44,415 nt of DNA from Comamonadaceae bacterium (GTDB taxonomy: Bacteria; Pseudomonadota; Gammaproteobacteria; Burkholderiales; Burkholderiaceae_C): the NCBI GenBank assembly GCA_023259355.1, contig JAHFQI010000001.1, positions 26,333 through 70,747 on the forward strand, given 5' to 3'. The translations under genes and the position numbers were made by a program. This document shows, piece after piece, positions 19,355 through 28,196 of the stretch (positions are counted from its first letter, which is position 1; each line of letters begins with the position of its first letter). The notes beneath the pieces were generated by a model. It saw only the letters and a program-made list of their open reading frames with translations, did not search any database and was not told the DNA's origin.

Positions 19355-19418
19355 GGTGGTCCATTTCGACAATTCAGGGGGCCCAAAAGCCCCGTTCGGG
19401 ATACACCCGGCCAGTCAC

Positions 19419-20399
19419 TCAATCCGCCTTGGCGCCCGAATCCTTGACCGCCTTGGCCCAACGGTCCATTTCAGAACGAAGCACCGCGCTGAACTGCTCC
19501 GGCGTCCCGGTCAGCACGCTGAAGCCCTGGGCATGGATGCGCTCCTTCAGGTCGGGCAATTCCATGGCCTTGCGAATTTCGGTGTTGAGCTTCGCAATCA
19601 CTTCCTTTGGCGTTCCCGCAGGCGCCATCAGGCCGTTCCAGACACTCATCTCCAGGCCCGGAAAACCGGCCTCGCTCAGCGTCGGGACCTCAGGCAAGGC
19701 CGGATCGCGGCGCGCACTCGTGATGGCAATCGCCTTGAGCTTGCCTGACTTGACGTGCGGCATCGACGACAGCATCAGGTCCATGACCATCTGCACATTG
19801 CCACCCATCACATCCACCATGGCGGGCGCGCTGCCTTTGTAGGGAATGTGGTTGAACTTGACCCCCGCCGTGGTGGCGATCAACTCGGCCGCAAGGTGCG
19901 TGGTCGAGCCACTGCCCGCGCTGCCGTAACTCAGAGCGCCCGGCTTGACCTTGGCTGCTGCGATGAGGTCGGCCATGCTGTTGATCTTGCCCTGCGGGTT
20001 CGTCATGACCAGCATGGGCCCGGAGATCAATGTGCTCACCGGTGTGAGGTCGGTGCGGATGTTGTACGGCAGCTTGGCGTACAGCGACGGCGCAATGCTG
20101 TGCCCGGTGGTGACCAGGATCAGCGTGTAGCCGTCGGCCGGCGACTTGGCCACCGTGTCAGCCCCGTTGTTGCCCGAGGCGCCTGGTCGGTTTTCGACCA
20201 CCACGGGCTGTCCGAGCTGATCCGTGAGCTTCTGGCCCAGCAGGCGGGCAACGATGTCGTTCGCGCCGCCAGGCGGGTAAGGCACCACGATCTTGATCGC
20301 CTTGGTTGGCCAGGCCTGGGCCACGGCCGAACCCGCGGCAAACAGAACCAGAACGCCCATGGCGGCAGTGGCCACGGTCCGGCGATTGAAATGATTCAT
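19419..20399 (-). CDS. Bug-family TTT substrate-binding protein
   Basis: MNHFNRRTVATAAMGVLVLFAAGSAVAQAWPTKAIKIVVPYPPGGANDIVARLLGQKL. Confidence 0.94.
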   Translation of the reverse strand: MNHFNRRTVATAAMGVLVLFAAGSAVAQAWPTKAIKIVVPYPPGGANDIVARLLGQKLTDQLGQPVVVENRPGASGNNGADTVAKSPADGYTLILVTTGHSIAPSLYAKLPYNIRTDLTPVSTLISGPMLVMTNPQGKINSMADLIAAAKVKPGALSYGSAGSGSTTHLAAELIATTAGVKFNHIPYKGSAPAMVDVMGGNVQMVMDLMLSSMPHVKSGKLKAIAITSARRDPALPEVPTLSEAGFPGLEMSVWNGLMAPAGTPKEVIAKLNTEIRKAMELPDLKERIHAQGFSVLTGTPEQFSAVLRSEMDRWAKAVKDSGAKAD

Positions 20400-20491
20400 G
20401 CGTTGTCTCTCCTGTGGATTGGAAGTGTTCAAACGTGCGCGCACCAAGCGATTCACGACCGTCATCGTAAAAGCGCACCTATACACGGTCT

Positions 20492-20528
20492 AATACTTTT
20501 CATGCAATCATCAATACTTCACATGTAT
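20492..20528. promoter_or_regulatory. Candidate LysR binding sites (tandem AATACTTnnCATG repeat plus ATAC-N7-GTAT box)
   Basis: AATACTTTTCATG (20492-20504) and AATACTTCACATG (20513-20525) repeat at 21 bp; ATACTTCACATGTAT (20514-20528) is a T-N11-A LysR box. Lies between divergent Bug and LysR genes. Confidence 0.55.
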
Positions 20529-20542
20529 CACTGACAACACCG

Positions 20543-21493
20543 ATGGAACTGCGACAACTCCGGCAATTTGTGGCCGTGGCCGAGACGCTGAGCTTTCGCC
20601 AGGCGGCCGAACGGCTCTTCATGGCCCAACCCCCGCTGTCGGTGGCGATCCGCAAGCTGGAAGAGGAAATCGGCGTGCCCCTGTTTGAGCGCAGCGCACG
20701 TGGGGTGAGGCTGACCCCTGCCGGAAAGACGGCGCTGGACATGGCCCGGCAGTGCCTGGCGCAGGCGGACCAGTTCCTCGTGGCCACGCGCTCGGCCGCA
20801 ACCGGTGAGACCGGCCATCTGCGTATCGGCTTCATCGGCTCGGTCACCTTCGGCCTGATGCCCGCCCTGATCCAGTCCTTCAGCGCGCGTTACCCGCTGG
20901 TCAAGCTGGATCTGCGCGAATCGACCAACCAGGAGATCCTGGCCCAAGTGGAAACGCAGGAACTGGATCTCGGCTTCGTGCGGGTGCCCACCTCGCGCCC
21001 GGCGCATGTGCAGTTCCAGATGGTGGAAAAAGACGTTTTCTGCGCCGCCCTGCCGCCCGGCCATCCGCTGGCACGCAAGAAGAAGCTGGTGCTGAAGGAT
21101 CTGGAGGACCAGCCCTTCATCGGTTACGCGCCTTCCCGCGTGGGTGGCCTGCATGCGGCCGTCAGCCTGTTGCTGCAACAGGCTGACATTGCACCGCACA
21201 TCACCCAGGAGGCGGTGCAGGTGCAGACCGTTATTGGTCTGGTGGAAAGCGGTCTGGGCGTGGCACTGGTGCCCTCGGTCAACGCACCCTACTCCTCGCG
21301 GCGCGTGGCCTTTCGCCCGATCCGCGATCTGCCAGCCCAGTCGTCCATCGGCATCGCGCTGGCGTTCCACCAGGCGATGGAGACGCCGGTCGCAAAGCGC
21401 TTTCGCGAAGCCGTCGCCGGTTTCAAGGGCCGGGAGCACGAGCCCGCACCGGTGACCGTGTCCGTCGACCTGGCCACGCCGACGCGGGCGTGA
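20543..21493 (+). CDS. LysR-family transcriptional regulator
   Basis: MELRQLRQFVAVAETLSFRQAAERLFMAQPPLSVAIRKLEEEIGVPLFERSARGVRLTPAG. Confidence 0.96.
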   Translation: MELRQLRQFVAVAETLSFRQAAERLFMAQPPLSVAIRKLEEEIGVPLFERSARGVRLTPAGKTALDMARQCLAQADQFLVATRSAATGETGHLRIGFIGSVTFGLMPALIQSFSARYPLVKLDLRESTNQEILAQVETQELDLGFVRVPTSRPAHVQFQMVEKDVFCAALPPGHPLARKKKLVLKDLEDQPFIGYAPSRVGGLHAAVSLLLQQADIAPHITQEAVQVQTVIGLVESGLGVALVPSVNAPYSSRRVAFRPIRDLPAQSSIGIALAFHQAMETPVAKRFREAVAGFKGREHEPAPVTVSVDLATPTRA

Positions 21494-21513
21494 GGAAGCG
21501 CGCAATGCGCAAC

Positions 21514-21544
21514 AAAAAGCGCCCGGGCCTTGCGGCACGGGCGC
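21514..21544 (-). terminator. Rho-independent terminator for the pmdAB-like transcript
   Basis: Minus-strand GCGCCCGtGCC-GCAA-GGCcCGGGCGC followed by TTTTT: 7 bp + 1 mismatch + 3 bp, tetraloop. Confidence 0.75.
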
Positions 21545-21580
21545 AACGGACTGCCGCAGGGGCAGGCCGGAGGTGTCTCT

Positions 21581-22426
21581 TTACGCCACGTCCAGCGCCA
21601 GGGCCGCGGTGGCCGTGTTGGAGATCGGGATGTGGTAGTTCGTGTGCAGGCGCGTCACCTTCGGGCCGGCGGCGGTCAGCGCGGCGCGCATGGCCAGCCA
21701 CTGCAGCAACTCCACGCCCTGGGTACCCGTCTTTTCCACGAGTTCGTGAATGCTGAACTGCGTCGCCCACTCGGGGTTGGACTCCAGGCTGTCGATGAAC
21801 TGCAGGTCGAACGCCTTGTTGATGAAGCCGGCGCGCTCGCCGTCGAGCTGGTGCGACAGGCCGCCGGACGCGATCACCGCGACCTTCTTGCTGCTGTCCC
21901 ACGACCGGATGGCCTCGCCCACCGCCCGACCCATGGCATAGACGCGGCTGGCCTTGGGCAGCGGGAACTGCACCGTGTTGATGCACACCGGCACCACGGT
22001 GACGGGACAGTCGCCTTCGGGCCAGAAAAGCTTGAGCGGCAGCGTGCAGGCATGGTCCACCAGCATCTCCTGGCAGCTGACGATGTCGAACTCTTTCTCA
22101 ACCAGCGTGTTGATGATGTGCCAGGACAGGTCCACCTCGCCCTTGAACGGCGGCAGCGTGGGGATGCCCCAGCCTTCGTCCGCGTTGTGGTACTCGGGCG
22201 CCGCGCCGATCGCGAAGGTGGGCATCTTGTCGAGGAAGAAGTTCAGGCCGTGGTCGTTGTAGAACATCACCACCACGTCAGGCTTCTTTTCGCCGAGCCA
22301 TTCGCGGATGGGAGGGAAGCCGTCGAAGAAGGGCTTCCAGTACGGGTCCTGCTGCAGGCCCTTGTGGATCGCGCCGCCGATCGCGGGAATGTGGGAAGTG
22401 CCGAGGCCGCCGATGAGTTTTGCCAT
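21581..22426 (-). CDS. pmdB: class III extradiol dioxygenase, protocatechuate 4,5-dioxygenase beta-subunit-like
   Basis: MAKLIGGLGTSHIP (His12), FYNDHGLNF, ASGGLSHQLDGE and SNPEWATQFS match LigB/PmdB metal and active-site positions. Confidence 0.87.
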   Translation of the reverse strand: MAKLIGGLGTSHIPAIGGAIHKGLQQDPYWKPFFDGFPPIREWLGEKKPDVVVMFYNDHGLNFFLDKMPTFAIGAAPEYHNADEGWGIPTLPPFKGEVDLSWHIINTLVEKEFDIVSCQEMLVDHACTLPLKLFWPEGDCPVTVVPVCINTVQFPLPKASRVYAMGRAVGEAIRSWDSSKKVAVIASGGLSHQLDGERAGFINKAFDLQFIDSLESNPEWATQFSIHELVEKTGTQGVELLQWLAMRAALTAAGPKVTRLHTNYHIPISNTATAALALDVA

Positions 22427-22454
22427 GATCTTTGTTCCTTGAGTCGTTGCGGGT

Positions 22455-22802
22455 TTACTGGCCTGCGGCCACGAGCTTGGCCTTGAATTCGTCCTTGGTC
22501 ATGCCGGTCTGCTGGGCGCCGATGTCCTGCATGTCCAGCTTGAAGATGCCCGCGAACTTGGCCAGGTAGTAGGCGTTGCCGCCGGCCGCGATGAGCTGCA
22601 GCACGTTGCGGGCGCGGATCGCGGCCGCCTGCTGTTCGTTCAGGCTGTACTTGCGCATGTAGGCCTCCTCGTCCGCCACGAAGGCCTTGCGGTTGGCTTC
22701 GTCGTTGAACGAGAAGCACATCTTGTTCAGGGCGTAGCCCTTCTTGGCCTGTTCACCGTCAAATGGCGTGGTGCCGGGGATTTTGGGAAGCGCTTGGGTC
22801 AC
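22455..22802 (-). CDS. pmdA: protocatechuate 4,5-dioxygenase alpha-subunit-like
   Basis: LigA-like small subunit (IPGTTPFDGEQAKKGYALNKMCFSFNDEANRKAFVADEEAYMRKYSL). GTG start at 22802 preceded by AGGAG at 6-nt spacing; the ORF-track ATG at 22871 lies in the divergent promoter region. Confidence 0.85.
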   Translation of the reverse strand: MTQALPKIPGTTPFDGEQAKKGYALNKMCFSFNDEANRKAFVADEEAYMRKYSLNEQQAAAIRARNVLQLIAAGGNAYYLAKFAGIFKLDMQDIGAQQTGMTKDEFKAKLVAAGQ

Positions 22803-22888
22803 GTGATGCTCCTGTGTTTGATGTTTGTCAGGCATGCAGTGTCCCGCGCCCATTGCCAAAGATAAATACATGAATCATGATTTGATAC

Positions 22889-23791
22889 ATGAGTAAATTC
22901 GATTGGTCAGACCTGGATGCCCGCCTGCTGCAGCTGCTGGTGGCCGTGGTGGAGGCTGGCAGCATCACCGGCGCGGCCCAGCGCCTGGGTGTCACGCAGT
23001 CGGCTGTGAGCCACCTGCTGGACAAGCTGCGCGGCATCACCGGCGATCCGCTGTTCGTCAAATCGGGGCGCGGCATCGTCGCCACGGCGCGCGCCGAGTC
23101 GCTGGCGGGCCGGGCGCGCGAGCTGCTCGGCGAACTGGAGCGTTTTGCCCGCTCGGCCGAGTTCGATCCGGCGCGCTGGCTGACCACCTTCACCATCGCC
23201 GCCAATGATTTCCAGCGCGACCTGCTGCTGCCGCCCCTGATGGCGCGGCTGCGCACCCAGGCGCCGGGCCTGGCGCTGCGGGTGATTCCCTCCGACGTGC
23301 CCAGCCTGGACATGCTGCGCCACGAACACTGCCAGCTGGTGATCAGCCCGCGCCCGCCCGACGGCGCCGACATCCTGCAAAAACGCCTGTTCGAAGACCG
23401 CTACCGGGTGTTTTACGACCCCGCCGTGCGCGAGGCGCCGCGCACCCGCGCCGAGTACCTGGCCGCCGCCCACGTCACCGTGGTCTACGAGCCGCGCCGG
23501 CTGCTGGACCTGGACCAGTGGCTGGCCTCGAAAGGCATCCAGCGGCGTTTTGCCGTCATGGTGCCGGGCTTTGCCGGGCTGCCGCAGTTCATCCGCGGCA
23601 GCGACCTGCTGGCCACTGGGCCGGGGCGGCTGCATTCGCAGCTGCTGCGCGACCTCGCCAGCGTGGAGCCGCCGGTGCCCTGCCCCACCATGCCCATGTA
23701 CATGATCTGGCACGCCCGCCACCAGCATGACGCGGCGCACCGCTGGCTGCGCGGGCAGCTGGAAGCGGTGGTGGAGGGCGTGCTGGCCTGA
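22889..23791 (+). CDS. LysR-family transcriptional regulator, divergent from pmdAB-like genes
   Basis: LDARLLQLLVAVVEAGSITGAAQRLGVTQSAVSHLLDKLRGITGDPLFVKSGRG. Confidence 0.95.
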   Translation: MSKFDWSDLDARLLQLLVAVVEAGSITGAAQRLGVTQSAVSHLLDKLRGITGDPLFVKSGRGIVATARAESLAGRARELLGELERFARSAEFDPARWLTTFTIAANDFQRDLLLPPLMARLRTQAPGLALRVIPSDVPSLDMLRHEHCQLVISPRPPDGADILQKRLFEDRYRVFYDPAVREAPRTRAEYLAAAHVTVVYEPRRLLDLDQWLASKGIQRRFAVMVPGFAGLPQFIRGSDLLATGPGRLHSQLLRDLASVEPPVPCPTMPMYMIWHARHQHDAAHRWLRGQLEAVVEGVLA

Positions 23792-23869
23792 TTCCGCACG
23801 TCACGCGTCAAACGGCTGCTGCGAGGCCTCGCACGGCGATCTGGCATCCGCGAACAAGGCCAGGGAGGC

Positions 23870-25018
23870 TCACATGGCCCGCGCAATCACTTCTTTCATG
23901 ATCTCGCTGGTGCCCCCGTAGATGCGCTGGATGCGCGCATCGGTGTACATGCGGGAAATCAGGTACTCGTTCATGTAGCCGTAGCCGCCGAACAGTTGCA
24001 GGCACGTGTCGATCACCCGTCCCTGCGCCTCCGATCCCCAGAGCTTTGCCATGGAGGCCGTGGCCGTATCCAGTTTTCCCGCAACCAGTTCTTCCACGCA
24101 GCGGTCCATGAAGGCACGCCCCACCTTGATCTCGGTGGCCACTTCGGCGAGCTTGAATTTGGTGTTCTGGAAGTCGGCAATGGCCTGGCCAAAGGCCTTG
24201 CGCCCGCGCACGTACTCCAAAGTGGCCTCGTACGCGCCCTCCATGGCCGCCACGGCGGTCAGGCCAATGATCAGGCGTTCGTATGGCAGGTCCGCCATCA
24301 GCTGGAAGAAACCCCTGCCTTCCACACCGCCGAGCAGGCGATCCACCGGCACCCGCACATCGTCAAAAAACAGCTCCGCCGTGTCCTGCGCCTTGAGCCC
24401 CATCTTGTCGAGCAGCCGCCCCACCCGGAAGCCCGGGCAGTTTTCGGTATCAACGATCAGGATCGACGTGCCGGCCGCTCCCTGCGACGGATCGGTCTTG
24501 CAAACCACCAGCACCACACCGGCCAGGAAGCCGTTGGATATAAAGGTCTTTGAGCCGCTCAGCACATAGTGGTCGCCCTTGCGCACCGCGCGGGTACGGA
24601 TGCCTTGCAGATCCGAGCCGGTTCCAGGCTCGGTCATGGCGATGGCGCCGATCATCTCGCCGCGCGCCAGGCGAGGTAGGTAATGCTGCTTTTGGGCTGG
24701 CGTGGCGTGGTTGAGAAAATAGTGCGCAACGATGGAGTGCACCGAAGCGTTCATCCCGGTGAGCGTGCGGCGCGCCATTTCCTCGTACAAGACCGCCTCG
24801 TGTCGGAAGTCGCCCCCGCCGCCACCCCACACCTGCGGGATGTCCGTGCACAGCAAACCGGTGGCGCCGGCCTTGCGCCAGAGCCCATGGCCGACGTGGC
24901 CGCGCTGGCGGGCCGCCTCGTCCGCGGGGAGCATTTCCTCTTCGATGAAGCGGATGACGGTGTCGCGGTACTGGTCCAGGTCAGGGTCGGACCAGGAGCG
25001 ATGAAACTGGATGGGCAT
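23870..25018 (-). CDS. acyl-CoA dehydrogenase
   Basis: IAMTEPGTGSDLQGIRTRAVRKGDHYVLSGSKTFISNG; LFGGYGYMNEYLISRMYTDARIQRIYGGTSEIMKEVIARAM. Start trimmed to MPIQFHRSWSD. Confidence 0.94.
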   Translation of the reverse strand: MPIQFHRSWSDPDLDQYRDTVIRFIEEEMLPADEAARQRGHVGHGLWRKAGATGLLCTDIPQVWGGGGGDFRHEAVLYEEMARRTLTGMNASVHSIVAHYFLNHATPAQKQHYLPRLARGEMIGAIAMTEPGTGSDLQGIRTRAVRKGDHYVLSGSKTFISNGFLAGVVLVVCKTDPSQGAAGTSILIVDTENCPGFRVGRLLDKMGLKAQDTAELFFDDVRVPVDRLLGGVEGRGFFQLMADLPYERLIIGLTAVAAMEGAYEATLEYVRGRKAFGQAIADFQNTKFKLAEVATEIKVGRAFMDRCVEELVAGKLDTATASMAKLWGSEAQGRVIDTCLQLFGGYGYMNEYLISRMYTDARIQRIYGGTSEIMKEVIARAM

Positions 25019-25091
25019 GGGCGTCCTCTCTACACAATACACAAGCACGACAAGGGTGCGTGCAGTGTGGCAAGGCCTTGCGCCATTGCCC

Positions 25092-25109
25092 ATCGTCAGA
25101 ACAGACGAT
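25092..25109. promoter_or_regulatory. WTCGTC-N6-GACGAW palindrome, candidate LAL-regulator operator (ACAD side)
   Basis: ATCGTC AGAACA GACGAT, perfect inverted repeat. 22 nt beyond its left edge, the minus strand reads CACACT (25069-25064), facing the ACAD gene. Confidence 0.7.
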
Positions 25110-25125
25110 TCCGGGCCGCTGCAGA

Positions 25126-25143
25126 ATCGTCCGGAACGACGAT
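25126..25143. promoter_or_regulatory. WTCGTC-N6-GACGAW palindrome, candidate LAL-regulator operator (ligase side)
   Basis: ATCGTC CGGAAC GACGAT, perfect inverted repeat. 22 nt beyond its right edge is CAAGAT (25166-25171), facing the acyl-CoA ligase gene. Confidence 0.7.
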
Positions 25144-25202
25144 GGAAAGGGCCCGGTGGGCGGCGCAAGATAAGCAGATTCCATTCACTCTGTCCAGAGA
25201 CC

Positions 25203-26741
25203 ATGTTTCCAGGAACCCACGCACGCACCACCCCGAACAAGCCCGCCCTGATCATGGCCGCCACCGGCCAGGAAGTCAGCTACGCGCAGCTGGAAGAGCG
25301 CTCGCTGCGCCTAGCGAACTGGTTCCGAAGCAAGGGCTTTCAGCGCGGCGATGTCGTCGCCCTGCTGTCGGACAACGACGCGCACGTCTTCGACGTGTAC
25401 TGGGCCACGCAACGCGCAGGCCAGTACCTGACCTCGGTCAACTTTCACCTGCACGCCGACGAGATCCGCTACATCCTGGAGAACTCCGGCGCCAAATGTC
25501 TCTTTCTGGGCAACATCGGCGCGGACGTGTCGGCCGCCTGGAAAGACCTGCCCACCCTGCCGCTCCGCGTCTCCTTCGCATCCGGGGTTGAAGGTTTCGA
25601 GGCGATCGACCAGATCCTCGCGACGGCTTCCGCCGAACGCCCCGAACGTGAACCCCGGGGAGCGGACATGCTCTATTCGTCCGGCACCACCGGGCGTCCC
25701 AAGGGGGTTCGTCCCCCCTTGCCCGAGCGCCAGGTGTCCGACCCCGGCGACACCATGACGGCCATGTTCGGCGGCTATTTCGGCTGCAACAGGGACACGG
25801 TCTACCTGTCTCCCGCCCCGCTCTACCATGCCGCCCCGCTGCGCACCTGCGCCTCGGTGCAGGCGCTGGGCGGCACCGCGGTGGTGATGGACAAGTTCGA
25901 TCCCGAAGCCGCACTGGCCGCCATCCAGAAATACCGGGCCACGGTCAGCCAGTGGGTGCCCACCATGTTCGTGCGCATGCTCAAGCTCGATCCCGCCGTG
26001 CGGGCGCGGTATGACGTCAGCAGCATGCAGGTGGCCATCCATGCGGCCGCCCCCTGCCCGGTAGACGTGAAGCGCCAGATGATCGACTGGTGGGGGCCGG
26101 TGCTCTACGAGTACTACTCCTGCACCGAAGTCAACGGCATGACCATCATCCGTCCGCAGGACTGGCTGCAAAAGCCCGGCTCGGTCGGCAAGGCCGCCCT
26201 GGGGACGATTCACATCTGTGACGAAGCCGGCCACGAGTTGCAGACCGGCGAGGACGGCCTGGTGTATTTCGAGCGCGACACCATGCCCTTTGCCTACCAT
26301 GGCGACCCCGAGAAAACCCGCTCCACCCAGCATCCCGCCCACCCCACGTGGACCACCGTGGGCGACATCGGCCACGTGGACGCGGACGGCTTTCTGTTCC
26401 TCACCGACCGCAAGGCCTTCATGATCATTTCGGGAGGCGTGAACATCTACCCGCAGGAGATTGAAAACGCACTGGCGCTGCACCCGGCCATTCTGGACAT
26501 TGCCGTGATCGGCGTGCCCGATGCCGAGATGGGCGAACAGGTCAAGGCCGTGGTCACACTGGCCGCTGGCTACAAGCCCAGCGCCGAGCTGGCGCAACAA
26601 ATCATCGACTTCAGCAAGACCAGGGTGGCCTCCTACAAGGCGCCCCGCAGCGTGGATTTTGTGAAAGCCCTGCCCCGCACAGCGACCGGCAAACTCCTCA
26701 AGGGAGAAGTCCGCAAGATTTACTGGCCGGCAAAAGCCTGA
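25203..26741 (+). CDS. AMP-dependent acyl-CoA synthetase/ligase
   Basis: LYSSGTTGRPKGV, YEYYSCTE, VGDIGHVDADGFLFLTDRKAFMIISGGVNIYPQEIE, RTATGKLLKGEVRK (ANL family). Confidence 0.93.
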   Translation: MFPGTHARTTPNKPALIMAATGQEVSYAQLEERSLRLANWFRSKGFQRGDVVALLSDNDAHVFDVYWATQRAGQYLTSVNFHLHADEIRYILENSGAKCLFLGNIGADVSAAWKDLPTLPLRVSFASGVEGFEAIDQILATASAERPEREPRGADMLYSSGTTGRPKGVRPPLPERQVSDPGDTMTAMFGGYFGCNRDTVYLSPAPLYHAAPLRTCASVQALGGTAVVMDKFDPEAALAAIQKYRATVSQWVPTMFVRMLKLDPAVRARYDVSSMQVAIHAAAPCPVDVKRQMIDWWGPVLYEYYSCTEVNGMTIIRPQDWLQKPGSVGKAALGTIHICDEAGHELQTGEDGLVYFERDTMPFAYHGDPEKTRSTQHPAHPTWTTVGDIGHVDADGFLFLTDRKAFMIISGGVNIYPQEIENALALHPAILDIAVIGVPDAEMGEQVKAVVTLAAGYKPSAELAQQIIDFSKTRVASYKAPRSVDFVKALPRTATGKLLKGEVRKIYWPAKA

Positions 26742-26755
26742 CGCTCCCGCAAGGA

Positions 26756-26792
26756 AAAGGCCCGGTGCACTTCACCAGTGCACCGGGCCTTT
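26756..26792. terminator. Bidirectional terminator hairpin
   Basis: AAAGGCCCGGTGCAC-TTCACCA-GTGCACCGGGCCTTT: perfect 15-bp stem, 7-nt loop, between convergent ligase (ends 26741) and ABC receptor (ends 26842). Confidence 0.9.
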
Positions 26793-26841
26793 GAACTTCT
26801 GCAAACCCCGCCGGACTCAGACCGGCAGGGCTTGCTGCCAC

Positions 26842-28062
26842 TTACTTCGCGCTGCCGAACACGCTGCCGATGGGCTCATAACGTGCACCATTGAACTGAA
26901 TCAACTGCAGCTGTTCAATCGGATAGGCCTCGGTGGGGGTGGTCTGCACCGTGATGCCGGGGTACAGCATGGGCAAGGTCATGTTCAGGTTCAGCGCCTG
27001 CTTCATCACGTTGTCACGGGTCAGGTTGTCACCCGCCTGCTTGAGCGTCTGCACCAGGGTCTGCGCGGAGGAGTAACCGATCAGGTTCAGCGAGTCGGAA
27101 GGATCGCCCGCCGGGTAATACCGCTTCATGAACGCGGCATAGTCGGCGTACTCCTTGGTCGCCTGGGTGGCCGGGTCGGTGGGATCGCGGAAATAGGTGG
27201 CGCTGATCACGCCCTTGGCGACATCGAGTCCGGCCGGCTTCAGCACCGAACTCACCGACACCGAAACACTCACCAGGTAGCGCGTCGGGTTCCAGCCGAT
27301 TTCATTGGCCTTCTTGATGGCCATGGCGGCGAACTTCGGCGTTGCCAGAATCAGCAGTGTGTCGGCGCCCGAACCCTTCATTGAAACGATCTGGCTGTCG
27401 ATGGTCGGGTCGCTGGTTTCGTAGGTTTGCTGGGCCACGATGGCGGTCTTGGCCTTGTCCCCCAGTCCTTCGATCACGCCTTTCTGGAAATCCTTGCCGA
27501 AGTCGTCGTTTTGCATCAGCACAGCCACCTTGGCACCCGGCTTGCTTGCAACGATGTGCTTGCCAAAGGCCCGGGCCTCGGCCGTGTAGGTGGGCTGCCA
27601 GCCGATGGTCCAGGGGAACTCTTTCACATCGCCCCAGCGCGAGGCGCCCGAGCCGACGAACAACTGGGGCACCTTCTTGGCGTTGAGGTACTTCTGGATG
27701 GCCACGTTGTGGGCTGTACCGATCGGCAGGAAGATCGCGAGCACCTCGTCCTGCTCGACCAGCTTGCGGGCCTGCTCCACCGTCTTGGAGGGGGTATAGG
27801 CATCATCCACGGAGATGAAGTTGATCTTGCGGCCGTTGACGCCTCCGTCAGCATTCACCTTGGCCAGATAGGCCGCCGCCGCCTTGCCGATGGTTCCGTA
27901 GGCCGATACCGGGCCGGAATAAGGAACGATGTTCCCGATCTTGATTTCGGTGTCGGACGCGCCAGTGTCATAGCGCTTTTGCGCATGCGCGACGGTGCCG
28001 GCAAGGGTGAAGGCTGCGGCCATGCCGACGACAAGGGTTCTGCGGGTGAGCCTGGCGGTCAT
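26842..28062 (-). CDS. ABC transporter substrate-binding protein (branched-chain amino acid/amide type)
   Basis: Signal peptide MTARLTRRTLVVGMAAAFTLAGTVAHAQ, then DTEIKIGNIVPYSGPVSAYGTIGKAAAAYLAKVNADGGVNGRKI (Peripla_BP_6). Confidence 0.94.
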   Translation of the reverse strand: MTARLTRRTLVVGMAAAFTLAGTVAHAQKRYDTGASDTEIKIGNIVPYSGPVSAYGTIGKAAAAYLAKVNADGGVNGRKINFISVDDAYTPSKTVEQARKLVEQDEVLAIFLPIGTAHNVAIQKYLNAKKVPQLFVGSGASRWGDVKEFPWTIGWQPTYTAEARAFGKHIVASKPGAKVAVLMQNDDFGKDFQKGVIEGLGDKAKTAIVAQQTYETSDPTIDSQIVSMKGSGADTLLILATPKFAAMAIKKANEIGWNPTRYLVSVSVSVSSVLKPAGLDVAKGVISATYFRDPTDPATQATKEYADYAAFMKRYYPAGDPSDSLNLIGYSSAQTLVQTLKQAGDNLTRDNVMKQALNLNMTLPMLYPGITVQTTPTEAYPIEQLQLIQFNGARYEPIGSVFGSAK

Positions 28063-28152
28063 AAAGTACCCTGGTTGGAATCGGGCCGCACAGCGGCGCC
28101 CGTGGTTGGTGGATGCTCACTGGCATCCTAAGAGGACCGGAAAATCCGGGCC

Positions 28153-28170
28153 ATCGTCCGAACCGACGAA
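28153..28170. promoter_or_regulatory. WTCGTC-N6-GACGAW palindrome, candidate LAL-regulator operator (ABC receptor)
   Basis: ATCGTC CGAACC GACGAA. 22 nt beyond its left edge, the minus strand reads TAGGAT (28130-28125), facing the ABC receptor. Confidence 0.7.
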
Positions 28171-28196
28171 TTTCCGGACCCAGCCACCCAACGGCT

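Noticed and set aside
23820-23833. 14-bp perfect palindrome TGCGAGGCCTCGCA between convergent LysR and ACAD genes
   Set aside because: Single copy, no U-tract, and short palindromes are expected by chance in high-GC DNA; not supportable as a terminator or site.
27240-27280. SVSVSVSS micro-repeat in the ABC receptor
   Set aside because: Short local codon repeat inside a conserved receptor; no sign of phase variation or frameshift.
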